Shown in pieces: positions 21,017-33,139 of a DNA stretch of 64,000 nucleotides. The DNA is from Zygnema cylindricum (taxonomy: Eukaryota > Streptophyta > Zygnematophyceae > Zygnematales > Zygnemataceae). A model generated the notes under the pieces. That model did no database searches, was not told where the DNA came from, and was given only the letters and a program-made list of their open reading frames with translations. The position numbers and the translations under genes were made by a program. The stretch spans positions 40,955 through 104,954 of the forward strand of contig JBBHKE010003086.1 of assembly GCA_037447655.1 (NCBI GenBank). Reading direction: 5' to 3'. Within the stretch, counting starts at the first letter, position 1; every line of letters begins with the position of its first letter.

Positions 21017-22206
21017 AGGCCCTCAGAGTATGCAGATCCAAAAGAAGCTAATCTAGATAGTGCTGACTCCAAGTTAATATAAACCCAAATGATTGACCCC
21101 TTGACAGTCACAATCCAAATATAGATTCACCCCTGTGAAATAACACTTTCTGTGTGCTCAGTTCCACCACAGAATGCAAAGTTAGAATATGAGATTTGGA
21201 CACATTCACCCACTTTGACTTTCCCTTATAAATGCAGCCACCCTAGCAGACAAAAACTCTGACCAACTACACCCTTGTGTAGCCTGGACTCCCCTGAGTC
21301 CGCAGCAAAAAGAATCACTGAAAATGGTCAAGTAAATTGATAGATATGGCTGGCCAAAGTTTGCCATTTATACAGAGTGCTCTCTGGGAGAGGCAGCTGC
21401 CTACCCAAAATTTTCTAAGTCCTATTCCCTCTCTAAAACTCTATCTACTGAAGTACGGCACCAATCAAATTACTGTATCGTATAGAAAAGTACAGGTGCC
21501 GGTGTACTTTCTGTACGGCCATTGTACGACATGGCCAAAATGTCGACACGTGTCAAATCAGAATTAGTTCCTGTAATCTCTGGAATTCCCGTAATCCAAT
21601 GTTATTACGCCACGTGTTATCTGACGTGGCAAAGACCGTAAAACGCCAAAAGTACATTTTCGTGATCGCGGCGCCTATCGCGGTCGTCTGATCAAAACCG
21701 GCTATAATCCTAGCCGCTGAAATTCGACGCGCGGTATTCGTTTCGCTATCGAAACAAATGCGCGGTATTTGTTTCGCTATCGAAACAAATGCGCGGTATC
21801 CGTTCTGTCCACATACCGTACTTCGTACTAAATCAAACTGTATCTATGTACAAAGTATCTAGAAGCCGTTAAACGGATTTATCTACATATAAAGATTTAT
21901 ATATTTATCAAACCCTATATATCGTATTATCATTCCTAGACTTAACGGCTAGAGCTAACGGCTAATGCGGATTGACGGACGGCATGTACCAGGATCAATT
22001 CCTGGGTCCGTCAACTAACTTTTGGTAAGTCTACCTAATTCACCCCATGTCTTCTCTAGAGAGCCTAGGCAGCCATGGCTCTATCTCCCTATCCAACCTT
22101 CAGTGACTACAACAAGTGTGGGGGCTTGGATAGGGGAGTTAGAGGCAGACCGCCTCAAATCTTTTTCTATCCTAATACAGACCTAGAAAATACTCAAATA
22201 TCAACA
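20997..22206 (-). repeat. 5' LTR of element B
   Basis: 1210 bp, nearly identical to 17840-19048. Its hairpin is intact at 21972-22014 (TTGACGGAC with GTCCGTCAA). The palindrome-bearing double unit is at about 21738-21785. Confidence 0.92.
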
Positions 22207-22211
22207 CTCTT

Positions 22212-23034
22212 GTTGTCCGCGTTACGTTTTGGGGGTAGGTTGCGCTCGCTTGCTATCATTCCACATTCTACCTTTATTCTCTATCTTTCTAGAGCAAGGT
22301 GATATTGTTAATTCTGAGAGAGTATCTCTATATATTATCCTTTCATCATTCTGAGTGGAAGTATCTTTGTTCTCTCTTTGGTAGTCCTTTTTGGGGCTTT
22401 GGTTGGTTTTCCTCCAGGGCTAATTACCAGAACTTTTGTACCAGTATAGTGGATTTTGAGAGAATCTTTGTTAGACTTTCAACAGACCATCATATCAGGA
22501 ACTCTGCTCCATTACCAAGAATCCCATACCTTTCCCCCGGCACAATGGGGAAAGGAGGGGGATGAGAGATCTCTTCGCCCTCCCCATGCACTCATCCCTA
22601 TTTTTGCATGCATGCTCATAGGAGGAATGCAAACCGTACAGGCATTATCATGGAAGCATTCGCGATTCTCATGGCCCCAGACTCAATGTCGACACCGCAA
22701 GGGTCTCCCTTCTCCCATTTACACTCATAACCAAAGAACCACCAATAATGATATACAAGGGTTTTAAAAAGTTATAGGGATGGTATGGCGGAATCAGATG
22801 GCTGTGACCATGTCTCAGGGCGCTTTAGAGCAATTTCACTTTTGTGCAAGAAATACCGCCATTCCGGTGTATATTAACTTCACTCAATTCTGGCCTTTCA
22901 GGGCGGTAGTTTGAAGTTGATAGTAGAATTTTCGAATTTCTGCCATCCTCGGCGTCTACCTTGCGCCAAGATTACCTTCTCCACCGTTACTTTTTGTTCC
23001 ATCAAAACGTATCCCATCCCAATCCGGCACGCAT
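22212..23034 (+). other. Probable G element remainder, unrecognised
   Basis: Directly follows the CTCTT duplication, so it was once next to the gypsy RT fragment. Short + strand frames (22299-22565, 22456-22767) show no RT block or other domain. Either G is badly eroded here or another rearrangement intervened. Confidence 0.35.
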
Positions 23035-23606
23035 CCATTTCCGCCAACAACCTACCGGAATCCTCTTCCGCAATCTCGGCGTTAATTTCGGCCGTCCGAT
23101 TAAATTCACATTTTATCGTAGCCGTAATAAATACATGCGTGGTATTCGTTTCATTAAAGAAATAAATGCGCGGTATTGGTTTTTTATCCGTACCGTAATC
23201 CGTACTTTTACATTACTGGATCTATGTATCCCGTAAACAGTTACAGTTAAATGAATTATCATACGTGATAATGTTTAATTAAATATCAAACCATATAGTA
23301 CATAACACTAGTTAAAGACTTAACGGCTAAGGCTACCCGCTACCGGCTGTCTGTCGTCCTGTAGGTACTAGGATCAAATCCTGTGGCCGGCACATACCTT
23401 TAGTATATAAACCCCTTACTAATATATATTTCCCGTAAACCTCTGGATAGCCTAGGTAGCCATGGCTCTAGCTCCCTCTCCAATTTCTCAGTGACTGCGA
23501 CAAGTTTGAGAGTTGGAGAGAGAAGTTAAAGGTAGACTGCTTCAATTTCTTTCTATATTTCTATTTAGACCTAGAAAATACTTTAAATGGACCATTAATT
23601 TCTACA
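23035..23606 (-). repeat. Truncated 3' LTR of copia copy E1
   Basis: Aligns with 32145-32665 of the D LTR and ends TTTCTACA before a polypurine tract. Similarity fades upstream of about 23035, so the outer half is lost or strongly diverged. Confidence 0.75.
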
Positions 23607-23619
23607 CTCCCCTTATTTT
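23607..23619 (-). other. Polypurine tract of E1
   Basis: CTCCCCTTATTTT between the LTR and the RNase H stop codon, as in D. Confidence 0.8.
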
Positions 23620-24663
23620 CTAGTCAATCTTTAATTTCTGACCACATTTCTCCTTGCAGAAAATTAGCTTAGGGGAAGGCACAGGTTTGGTCATCATATT
23701 TGCTACCATCTCACTATCTAGTAGGTACTCTAAACTGATTATTTTGTTTTCTACTTTCTCTCTAACAAAGCTGAGTCAAATGTCCATGTGTTTGGATTTA
23801 TAATCATGTTTAAGATTGGCAGAAATAGCGATTGCTGCTTGATTATCACAAAAAAAATTTTGCAAACCACTCTTAAGGTGACCAAGCTCACCAAGCAAAA
23901 ACTTGACCCAGTTCAATTCTTTTACAACACAGCAAGAGGCCATATACTCAGCCTCCATGGTGGACTGAGCAATAACTTTTTGCTATTTGGTACTCCAACA
24001 GCAAGCCCCATCACCCACATATAATACATATCCAGAAGTGCATCTCCTCATCGGAGCAACACCATAACTGGCATCACTCTAACTAGTGATGTCAGTATTC
24101 TCCCCACCCAAATGTAACCATAGATCCCTAGTTCCTATCAAATATCTAAGGACTCTCTTAGCTGCCTCCCAATCCCTCTTAGTGGGAGCATTTAGACTTC
24201 TACTCAGCACTCCTACAGCTGCAGCTAAATCCGGCCGAGTACAATTCATAAAATAGATAAGACTTCCCACTACTTGCCTGTAAGGAATAGTCTGCATAAA
24301 CTTCTGTTCTTCAAGAGATAATTCCTCGTCTAAGACTATGACTCCTTCCTCACTCCCCTCACTTCCCTTCTTCAACTCCATTGGAGTTGTACAACTATTA
24401 GCTTTATCCATTTGAAAATTTTCAAGCATGTTCCATATTGCTTCTTTTTTAGTCAATCTTATAATTTTTCTTTTTTGGTCTCTCTCTACTTGAATTCCTA
24501 AAATATATTTTGCTTCCCCCATATCCTTCATTTCAAATCTCTTCTTAAGATCGGTTTTCAGTTTATTAATTTTTTCCATTGATTTACTTAAAACAAGCAA
24601 ATCATCAACATAAATTGCAATAAATATAAAACCTTCCTCATCTTCGAAAACATAGATTGAGTG
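23620..24663 (-). pseudogene. Copia copy E1: RT C-terminal part and RNase H
   Basis: Homologous to the end of pol in D. RT carries HSIYVFEDEEGF and YVDDLLVLSKS (active site), then KYILGIQVER; RNase H carries MRRCTSGYVLYVGDG, QSTMEAEYMA and HHMD-like residues. Stops interrupt RNase H near 24077, 23965 and 23776. The frame runs into a 10-N assembly gap at 24664, and the sequence beyond the gap is unrelated to RT, so the 5' part of this copy is missing or misjoined. Confidence 0.85.
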
Positions 24664-24673
24664 NNNNNNNNNN
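24664..24673. other. Assembly gap (10 N)
   Basis: Ten Ns, a placeholder length. Left flank is copia RT; right flank is unrelated sequence, while in D the same RT point continues for several more kilobases. Confidence 0.98.
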
Positions 24674-26149
24674 ATATAGATCACACACTCTTTCTCTAAT
24701 TCTTGAATCAGTGAAAACACATGTCTAACTTAATATCATCTGTCCACAATCTCACCACACATTGAGGCTTCCCTCATGTGTCCGAACCATGTGAGGTCCC
24801 TGTGCACAGTCAGGCACTCTGCCGCCTGTCTCAGTCGGCAGTAAAACCTTCACTTTTCACTTCCAAAATGACGGCTGACTCTGTCCGCCGTCTCACGGAC
24901 TGACACGTGTCCCTGGAGTGTACCAAGCCTGTGTACTCCCTTCGGAGTTACACACCACTCTAACACCTGTCTACTATAATTCAATCTGTACACAAAAGTG
25001 ACTAAGTTCTTAATCTCTTTCTCACACACTAGATATAGAGAGTACTAAAGGTTTCCAAAACAACATATGTAACTTGGTTTTTTTTTTTTTTGTCTTTTTC
25101 AGTCGCTTTTTTTCTGTCTGTCTTTCCTCTTTTTTTTTTGCCTCTCTTGTTTTCTTTTTCCTTTTTTTTTGGGTTTTATTGAAATGGAACTTAAAGTAAG
25201 TTTTTATATAAGTTGAATGTCTAAATACAGATGTATAATTTTTTTATTTATACTTTTTTTTATGCATTCTTTTTTTTATTTATTTTTTTGTAGGGAACTC
25301 ATAACCTCCAATCAAAAAGTCCGAAAACATTACATCCAAAATCCGGACGACGTAAATCAAAAATTGAAGGAGTATTTTAGTTAACTTTTTACTTTTTTTA
25401 GTAAAAAAGTGTCTATTTTTAAGAGAATGCTATACATTTTTTTTTTACAAAATGCTATAAAAAAATGGATAGAAATAGTTAGAAATGGTAAAAAAATGGT
25501 GAAAGAATGTTATTAAATTGTCGAAAAGGGGGCAGGAGGAAAGAGGGAGTGAGAAGGGAGGGGCAAGAGAGGTGGGAGGGAGGAAGGGAGGGAGAAAGGG
25601 GTAGAATAAGATTAAAAATGGAGGGATAGGGATAGAATAATAATAATGAGGGAGGGGGAGGAGAAATACAAAAAACGGAGTTTTTTGTTTTTCGGTGTAG
25701 AAATTTGTTTTTTAAATGGAAAAAGAAATTTACAATTTAGTTTTTAGTTTTTCAAAAGTTGTAATGTTTTTTTTTTTTTTTTTGGCTAGGGTATGGATAA
25801 AAAAAGAGTGTAATGTAGTTTGTTTATAATGTGGACTTTTCGAAGCAATTTTTTCTCTTTTTTTTCGTCTCCTCTGGTTTTTTTTTGTATAATGTAGATT
25901 TAATTTTTTTTTTTAAGTTTTAGGATTTAAAAATGTTTGAAAAGGTATTGAAGATTTTATTAATTTTCAGGATTTTTATTTATTCGTATAAACAAGGTAA
26001 AAATCATCTCTCTTTTTTTTTTTGTCTTTGTTTTTTTTTAATGTTTTTTTCTTTTTGGCGGAACTTTTATTCTTTGTCAAATTGATTTTTGGTCATCTCT
26101 TTTTTTTTTCCTTTGGATTCTAAAACTTTTCAAACTTTTTAGTTCCTTT

Positions 26150-26183
<34 letters not shown>

Positions 26184-26276
26184 CTTTTATTTTTTTTTTC
26201 CCAATAAATTTCGAGTTAACAATTTTAGATACTGTGGACGAATATAAGGATATTTGTTAGCTTGGGAAAAAAAAGA
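24674..26276. other. No gene; LTR-like then T-rich low-complexity sequence
   Basis: 24720-25060 has promoter-like short repeats (GTACACAAAAGTGAC, CACGTGTCC) and could be part of an unidentified LTR. From 25070 to 26276 it is dominated by T-runs (up to about 30) and a purine tract at 25525-25610. No coding signal. Confidence 0.6.
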
Positions 26277-26302
26277 TATATATATATATATATATATATA
26301 AG
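26277..26302. repeat. (AT)n microsatellite
   Basis: About 12 AT units exactly where the D 3' LTR is truncated. Confidence 0.9.
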
Positions 26303-27090
26303 TCCTATCTCTCTCACAGACTCTATCTACTGATGTACGGAGCCAATCATATTACACTTCCGTACATAAAAGTACAGCTGCCTGTGTACTTTATGTACGG
26401 ACACTGTACGACATGCCCTAAATGTCGACACGTGGTATATCCGGATTTGCTCCCTTAATCCTCGAAGATGTCGCGATCCAATGTTATTTTGCCACGTGTC
26501 ATCCGATGTGGCGATGACCAAAAACCGCCGAAAACCTCTTCCGCGATCTCGACATTCATTTCGGCCGTCCGATTAAATGCACATTTAATGGTTGCCGTAA
26601 TAAATACCTGCGCGGTATTCGTTTCGCTATTGAAACAAATGCGCGGTACATGTTTCTTGACCGTACCTTGATTTGTACTTTTACATTCCTGGATCTATGT
26701 ATCCCGTAAACAGTTCCAGTTAAATGAATTATCCTACATCGTAATGTTTAAGTAAATATCAAACCATATAGTATGTATCACTAATTTTAGACTTAACGGA
26801 TAAGGCTTACCATCTACCGACTATTCACCATCCGCCAGGTACTAGGATCAAATCCTGGATGCAGCATATATCCTTTTAGTAAATAACCCCTAACGGTAAA
26901 TAAACTAATATATTCCCTCTAAACCTCTGGAGAGCCTAAGTAGCCATGGCTCTAGCTTCCTCTCCAATTTCTCAGTAACTGCGACAAGTTTAAGAGTGGG
27001 AGAGAGAAGTTAGAGATAGACTGCCTCGGTATCTTTCTATATTTCTATTTAGACCTAGAAAATACTAAAAACGGACCATTAATTTCTACA
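26303..27090 (-). repeat. 3' LTR of element D (truncated)
   Basis: 788 bp matching the 5' LTR from TAAGTCCTATCTCTC onward. Its outer part is replaced by the AT microsatellite. Confidence 0.88.
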
Positions 27091-27103
27091 CTCCCCTTAT
27101 TCT
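27091..27103 (-). other. Polypurine tract of element D
   Basis: CTCCCCTTATTCT on the + strand, between the LTR and the end of RNase H. Confidence 0.8.
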
Positions 27104-28893
27104 CTAGTCAATCTTTAATTTCAGACCACACTTCTCCCTGCAGAAAATTAGCTTAGGGGAAGGCACAGGTTTGGTCATCATATCTGTTACCATCTCACTA
27201 TCTGGTCGGTAGTCTAAACTGATTATTTTGTTTTCTACATTCTCTCTAACAAAGGTGAGTCTAATGTCCATGTGTTTGGCTTTAAAATGATGTTTAGGAT
27301 TGGCAGAAATAGCGATTGCTGTCTGATTATCACAAAAATATTTCTGCACACCACTCCTAAGGTGACCAAGCTCACCAAGCAAAGACTTGACCCACATCAA
27401 TTCTTTTACAGCAGAGCAAGAGGCCATATACTCAGCCTCCATGGTGGACTGAGCGATAACTTTTTGTTGTTTGTTACTCCAACAGCAAGCCACATCACCC
27501 ACAAATAATACATATTCGGAAGTACATCTCCTCATCGGAGCATCACCATAACTGGCATCACTCCAAGTAGTGATGTCAGTATTCTCCTCACCCAAATGCA
27601 ACCATAGATCCCTAGTTCCTATCAAATATCCAAGGACTCTCTTAGCTGCCTCCCAATCCCTCTTAGTGGGAGCATTTAGACTTCTACTCAGCACTCCGCT
27701 GCAGCTAAATCCGGCCGGGTACAATTCATAAAATAGATTAGACTTCTCACTACTTGCCTGTAAGGAATAGTCTGCATAAACTTCTGTTCTTCAAGAGATA
27801 ATTCCTCGTCTAAGACTATGACTCCTTCCTCACTCCCCTCACTTCCGTTCTTCAACTCCATTGGAGTTGTACAACTATTAGCTTTATCCATCTGAAAAAT
27901 TTCAAGCATGTTCCCTATTGCTTCCTTTTGAGTCAATCTTATAATCTTTCTTTTTCGGTCTCTTTCTACTTGAATTCCCAAAATATATTTTGCTTCCCCC
28001 ATATCCTTAATTTCAAATCTCCCCTTAAGATCGGTTTTCAGTTTATTAATTTTTTCAATTGATTTACTTAAAACAAGCAAATCATCAACATAAATTGCAA
28101 TAAATATAAAACCTTCCTCATCTTCAAAAACATAGATTGAGTGATCTCAGCTGATCCGGATATATCCCAGACCGGTAAGAAATTCATCAAGCTTCTTATT
28201 CCACTGTCGAGGCGCCTGTTTCTAACCATAAAGAGATTTAATCAGCCGGCATACTTTACTCTCCTCTCCTTCCTCCACAAATCCTTCAGGTTGTTGCATG
28301 AAAAACTCCTCTTCCAATTCTCCATGCAAGAAGGCTCTCTTGATGTCCATCTGGTGGACCTCCATGTCTTCCGCTGCTGCCAGACTGAGAAGTATGCGGA
28401 CGGAGGGAAATTTGACTACCAGGGCAAAGGTTTCGTCGTAGTCAATTCCCTCCTTTTGTGTAAATCCCTTTGCCACTAATCGGGCCTTGTAGCGCTCAAT
28501 CGTGTTATCAGGGTTCAGTTTTAATTTGAAAACCCACTTACAACCGATTGGTTTTCGGTTAGGTGGACAATCCACCAGCTCCCAAGTATCGGCAGCCATA
28601 ATTGAGGCCATCTCCTCATTGATGGCTGTCTTGCACCGGTTCATTTCTGGACAAGTCATTGCCTCTCCATAAGTTTGAGGTTCATCTTGATGAGATAGTT
28701 TTGTTACCTTGTTATTAACCTGTTTTTCTTGCAGTCTTTTGCTACTTCTCCTTCCCCCCTCAAAATCTGAGGCTGGAATAGATGGTTCTCGTGGATTCTT
28801 TCGAGCAAACTCGGCTTCTCCCCTATCCCTTGATTCCGAATCAATTTCCACCAGGTCTTCCGCTTCGGGTAGAGTTATCACTGGAGTTTCCAC
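27104..28893 (-). pseudogene. Element D reverse transcriptase and RNase H (broken)
   Basis: From the acidic linker the frame reads KWVFKLKLNPDNTIERYKAR, MDIKRAFLHGELEEE and RLIKSLYG, then a stop near 28222. YVDD lies at about 28085-28096. RNase H is well kept (TTWSDASYGDAPMRRCTS, QSTMEAEYMASCSAVKE, HHFKAKHMDIRLTF). A 4-bp deletion near 27693 relative to E1 shifts the frame between RT and RNase H. It is the C-terminal half of the copia polyprotein. Confidence 0.88.
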
Positions 28894-29756
28894 AGCCGAG
28901 TCCTTTTCGGTCTGATTTGTACCTGCAAGAATGTCATCTTCTCTAAAACCTGGATAGTTAGGAAGCTCAAAGTCATAAACTCTATATCCTTTAACATCCT
29001 CAACATATTCTTATAAGTATCCGGGTTTTCCTTTAGGATCTAGCTTCCAATTAGACCGATCTGTATCTAGACTGAATACTTGACTGCCGAAAACCTTTAA
29101 GTGAGATATGTCTGGTTTCCGGCCTGTCCATCTCTCAGAAGGTGTTTGATCTTTTATAGATGAAGTAAAAACTCTATTTTTGAGGTAATTAGCACAGTTC
29201 ATTGCTTCTGCCCAAAACCTTTTTCCTATCTTTTTATCTGACAACATACTTCTAGCATTATCACTTAGTGTTATATTTAACCATTCAGCTACCCCATTCT
29301 GTTTCGGGTTTTCTGGAACTATCTTTTGGTGTTGGACTCCATCTTCCCTCAAAAAATCCTCAAACTGGTTAGAAGTATACTCTCCACCATTGTCACTCCT
29401 TACTCTCTTAATTGGAGTTTCTTGGAGTTTTTCGCTCCATGTTTTAAATTGTCTAAAACAATCCTGAGCTTCTGACTTGTTTTTCAAAAAATACACTCGG
29501 GAATACCGAGACCAATCATCAGTGATAGTCATCATAAATCTCTTCCCCCTCGGTGAGGGCACTTTAGCCGGTCCCCAAATATCTGTGTGTACTAGATCTA
29601 GAAATTTTTCTCCCTTATAGGTGGTTGTTTTAGGAAAGGGTAATCTGTGTGCTTTACCTTGAGCACATCCACTACAATCACTTATATTATCACTCTCACT
29701 AAACTGAATCCCTTCCACCACTCCCATCTTTTTCATCTCTCTTAACTTATCTAGAT

Positions 29757-30220
29757 TCACATGCCCAAGCCTCTTATGCCACATCATAATATCATGAACA
29801 CCAGCATAATAAAGTTTCTTTGTTTCATTACTTAAAATCATCCTAAACATCCCTTGGCTACCTTTCTCAGCAATGAAATAGACCTCCTCCTCAAAACTAG
29901 TAGTAAAGACTCCTTCCCTAGTGCTATTGTTTATTCCGAAGCTGAACAAAAACCTCATCTCTACATCTGTATTAGATGATAAGAGTTTTTTCACTAGCAC
30001 AAGGGAATGAGTCTTTACTGCTAGTTTTGAGAAAGAGGTCTATTTCTCACATGTCGAAGCCTCTTATGCCACATCATAATATCATAAACACTAGCATGAT
30101 AAAGTTTCTTTGTTTCATTACTTAAAATCAGCCTAAACATCCCTTGGCTACCTTTCTTAGCAATGAAATAGACCTCCTCCTCAAAACTAGCAGTAAAGAC
30201 TCCTTCCCTAGTGCTAGTGA
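29757..30220. repeat. Duplication-inversion-duplication inside element D
   Basis: 29757-29929 and about 30049-30220 are direct copies of the same pol segment. The 116 bp between them (about 29930-30045) are an inverted copy of about 30175-30290, read here on the + strand. The three blocks share long matches with scattered substitutions. Confidence 0.85.
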
Positions 30221-31575
30221 AAAAACCCTTATCATCTAATACAGATGTAGAGATGAGGTTTTTGTTCAGCTCCGGAATAAATAATACATTGGAGAATGTT
30301 ACTATAGATGTCTTTCCTTCTACTAGCACTTTCAAATCTACCGATCCTACAAGAGTAGTAGTAACTATCCTCCCATCCCCGTACTCTATCTCTACGGTGG
30401 GAATATTTCTTATCTTAGTGAACAGGTGTCTATCCTTACACATGTGCATGGAGGCACCTGAATCTATAATCCAGCCTGCTTCACCTTTCAATCCACCGTA
30501 AGCACATTTCTGCCTTCGTGGAATTTTGACCTCGTTTTTCGCCTCCAACTCCTCATCCAATAGGAGCTCATCGTCCTCGTCCTCGGATTCTGCCTCATGC
30601 ACCTGTGTCACAAGGGCCTTTTTCTTTCCTCTCGGGGTTCCACCGGTCTGCCCCTCCTTTAACCGAAGCTCGGTTAGCTTAGTGCACTCCGCCATATAGT
30701 GCCCCGGTTTCTTACAAAAATGACATAAACCTTTGGGAGCCCTTGGTCCGAACTCGTCGGTCTGATTTTTCTGCTCCCTCCCCCCATAGTTTCCGACCGG
30801 TCTTCGGGAATCCTTGTTCCTCCAATCGGTCGCAGCTGCCAAGGCTTGCCCACTCTTTCCTCCCCTTCGGATCTCAATCGTATTCTCCCGAACGAGAATC
30901 ATCCCTACCACTGAGTTCCATATCCACCTTGAGTCCGGCAAGTCCTGCACACGGTTGACTATATTCTCGAACTCATCGGGTAACTTCATTAGTAAACAGT
31001 TAACCTTTTCTTTTTCACTAAAATCTTTTCCCGCACTCTCTAGCTCCATGAAGAGTGTAGCAAGCTCATTGCAAAAATCCAACATCTTCCCTCATTTGTA
31101 TACATATTCCTTAACTTTCTGATCAGTCAACTGTTGTTGCTGAATCATACCACTTCGGTACATCTCTATGAGAGCCATCCACAGATCGGATGCATTTTCT
31201 ACCTGCAAATGAGGACATGGAAGTCCTTGAGTAAGATGGCGTAGGATGAAGTGCTTTGCCGCTATATTGTTGAAGTCCCAGGTTTTAGTATCATTTTCCT
31301 CGTTCCTCAGAATAGGTGACATGAATGTTGAACCAGTTGCTATTGGTGTGGTCGTCTCCTTCTCCGCTCCTTTGTCCACCACCTCTCCTTCTTTTGTAGA
31401 TGGACCTGCTTTCTTTGTGAATCCGCTTCCTTCAAACCCTGGAGGGATTCCAAGACTTGATGGACGCCCCAATCGTCCACTCACTATCCCCCAAAACCTT
31501 TTTTCGCATAGAGCTCCTATCATCATACTTTCCCAGTATATGAAGCCTGTTCCATTAACGATTGGTACCCTAGAG

Positions 31576-31590
31576 GGTGGGCCCATAACC
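31576..31590 (-). other. Primer-binding site of element D (half-tRNA type)
   Basis: GGTTATGGGCCCACC on the element strand, next to the 5' LTR. Confidence 0.85.
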
Positions 31591-32665
31591 TGAAACTCTG
31601 AGACCTCCATAAGTCCTCAGATTAGACAGCTTCCAAGAAGCCTCTAGGATAACCCTGACCCCTTTGTGTTTCAGCGAGAAAAACTGCCATTTGTGTTTCA
31701 GCAAGAAAAACTGCCACCTTGGCAGACAAAAACTCTGACCACCTTCACCCTTGTGAAGGCAAGACTCCCCTGAGTCGATAGCAAAAAGAATCTCTGAATT
31801 TTCTCCCCTGAGCAGTAAGTTATGGAGGGTCAAAGTTGACCTTTTGTACAGAAGCTCTCTCCGAGAGAGGGTCCTATATTCTAATTTTTCTAAGTCCTAT
31901 CTCTCTCACAGACTCTATCTACTAATGTACGGAACCAATCAGATTACAGTTCCGTACGCAAAAGTATAGCTGCCGGTGTACTTTTTGTACGGACACTGTA
32001 CGACATGCCTAAAATGTCGACACGTGGTATGTCCGGATTCGCTCCTTTAATCCTTGGAGATGCCGCGCTCTATTGTAACTTCCCCACGTGTCATCCGATG
32101 TGGCGATGCCCACAAACCGTCGAATTCTCCTTCTGCAATCTCGGCGCTAATTCATGCCGTCCGATTAAACTCGCATTTGATCGTAGCCGTAATAAATACA
32201 TGCGCGGTATTTGTTTCGCTTACGAAATCAATGCGCGGTATTGATTTCTTATCCGTACCGCAATTCGTACTTTTACACTACCATATCTATGTATCCCGTT
32301 AACAGTTATAGTTAAATGACTTATCCTACGTGTAAATGTTTAAATAATTATCGTACTATATACTGCGTAACACTACTTATAGACTTAACGGCTAAGGCTA
32401 CCGGCTATGTACTCTCTGACTGCCGGCAGGTACCAGGATCAAATCCTGTCGCCGGCACATATCTTTTAGTAATTAATCCCTAGACTAATACAAATTTCCC
32501 GTAAACCTGAGGATAGCCTAGGTAGCCATGGCTCTAGATTCCTCTCCAATTTCTCCGTGACTGGGACAAGTTTGAGAGTTGGAGAGAGAAGTTAGAGGTA
32601 GACTGCCTCGGCTTCTTTATTTCTATTCAGACCTAGAAAATACTTAAAAACCATTAATTTCTACA
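31591..32665 (-). repeat. 5' LTR of element D
   Basis: 1075 bp, TGAAACTCTGAGACC to TTTCTACA. Hairpin at 32421-32457: TGCCGGC pairs with GCCGGCA, inner CAGGAT with ATCCTG around CAA. Includes CACGTG motifs near 32027 and 32085. Confidence 0.9.
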
Positions 32666-32668
32666 CTC

Positions 32669-32925
32669 ATGCATGCACTATCTTTAAAAATCGGAATGGC
32701 ACAGATTCAGATGGACAAGGCGAAAGAAATTTGGACATCCTTGGAAGATATGTATCAACAGACGAATGTTCAGCGACAAATGATAACTGCAACAAGTATT
32801 TTTGAGTATAAGTACAATGGTGGTCATATCTCAGATTATTGTTATGGTCTTAGGAAGTTGTTTTTAGAAAATGCATGCTCAGGAGGTGTTTTTCCTGCTG
32901 CACAGCAAGCCATGTTGCTTATGTC
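32669..32925 (+). pseudogene. Fragment of another copia gag (element H)
   Basis: About 85 codons read KAKEIWTSLEDMYQQTNVQ, FEYKYNGGHISDYCY and LRKLFLENACSGG, the mid-Gag pattern W-x-x-L-x-x-x-Y found in copia UBN2-type Gag. It is not from the A-D family. It is cut on the left by the D LTR and on the right by an LTR fragment, so only the core is left. Confidence 0.65.
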
Positions 32926-33056
32926 TTATCTCTCACTGACTCTATCTACTGATGAACGGAGCCAATCATATTACTCTTCCGTACATAAACGTACAGCTGC
33001 CGGTGTACTTTATGTACGGACACTGTACGACATGCCCTAAATGTCGACACATGTTA
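32926..33056 (-). repeat. D-family LTR fragment
   Basis: Matches 26310-26435 of the D 3' LTR (GTACGGAGCCAATCATATTA type sequence) and then breaks off at an AT microsatellite. Orientation as D. Confidence 0.75.
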
Positions 33057-33058
33057 TA

Positions 33059-33062
33059 TAAA

Positions 33063-33139
<77 letters not shown>

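Larger units (their letters stand above)
17840..22206 (-). mobile_element. Copia-derived gag-only element B (non-autonomous)
   Basis: TG...CA bounded with perfect CTCTT duplications (17835-17839 and 22207-22211). LTRs of 1209 and 1210 bp differ at roughly 25-30 positions by eye. Internal region about 1950 bp: gag, zinc knuckle, then the same RT/RNase H relic as in A. It interrupts the gypsy RT of G. Sharing the deletion layout with A at an unrelated site means the deleted form itself has transposed. Confidence 0.93.
29011..31610 (-). pseudogene. Element D Gag, protease and integrase (rearranged)
   Basis: Gag starts at ATG 31610, inside the LTR, with QVMGPPSRVPIVNG; an in-frame TGA at about 31092 interrupts it. 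Then follow LLMKLPDEFENIV, the knuckle CHFCKKPGHYMAEC and a protease with the usual D-S-G-A and an apparently intact active site. Integrase shows HKRLGH, CSGCAQGK, HTDIWGP, SDNGGEY and QNGVAEW. Between protease and integrase the reading frame is destroyed by a duplicated and inverted segment (29757-30220). The last codons before 29011 run into a stop. Confidence 0.88.
26303..32665 (-). mobile_element. Copia element D, near complete, 3' LTR truncated
   Basis: 5' LTR 31591-32665, primer site 31576-31590, gag-pol 31610-27104, polypurine tract 27091-27103 and a 3' LTR (26303-27090) lacking roughly its outer 290 bp. Family relationship to C is clear along the whole of pol. Broken by several stops, an internal duplication-inversion at 29757-30220 and a 4-bp deletion near 27693. 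No target-site duplication can be tested because the left end is lost. Confidence 0.9.
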
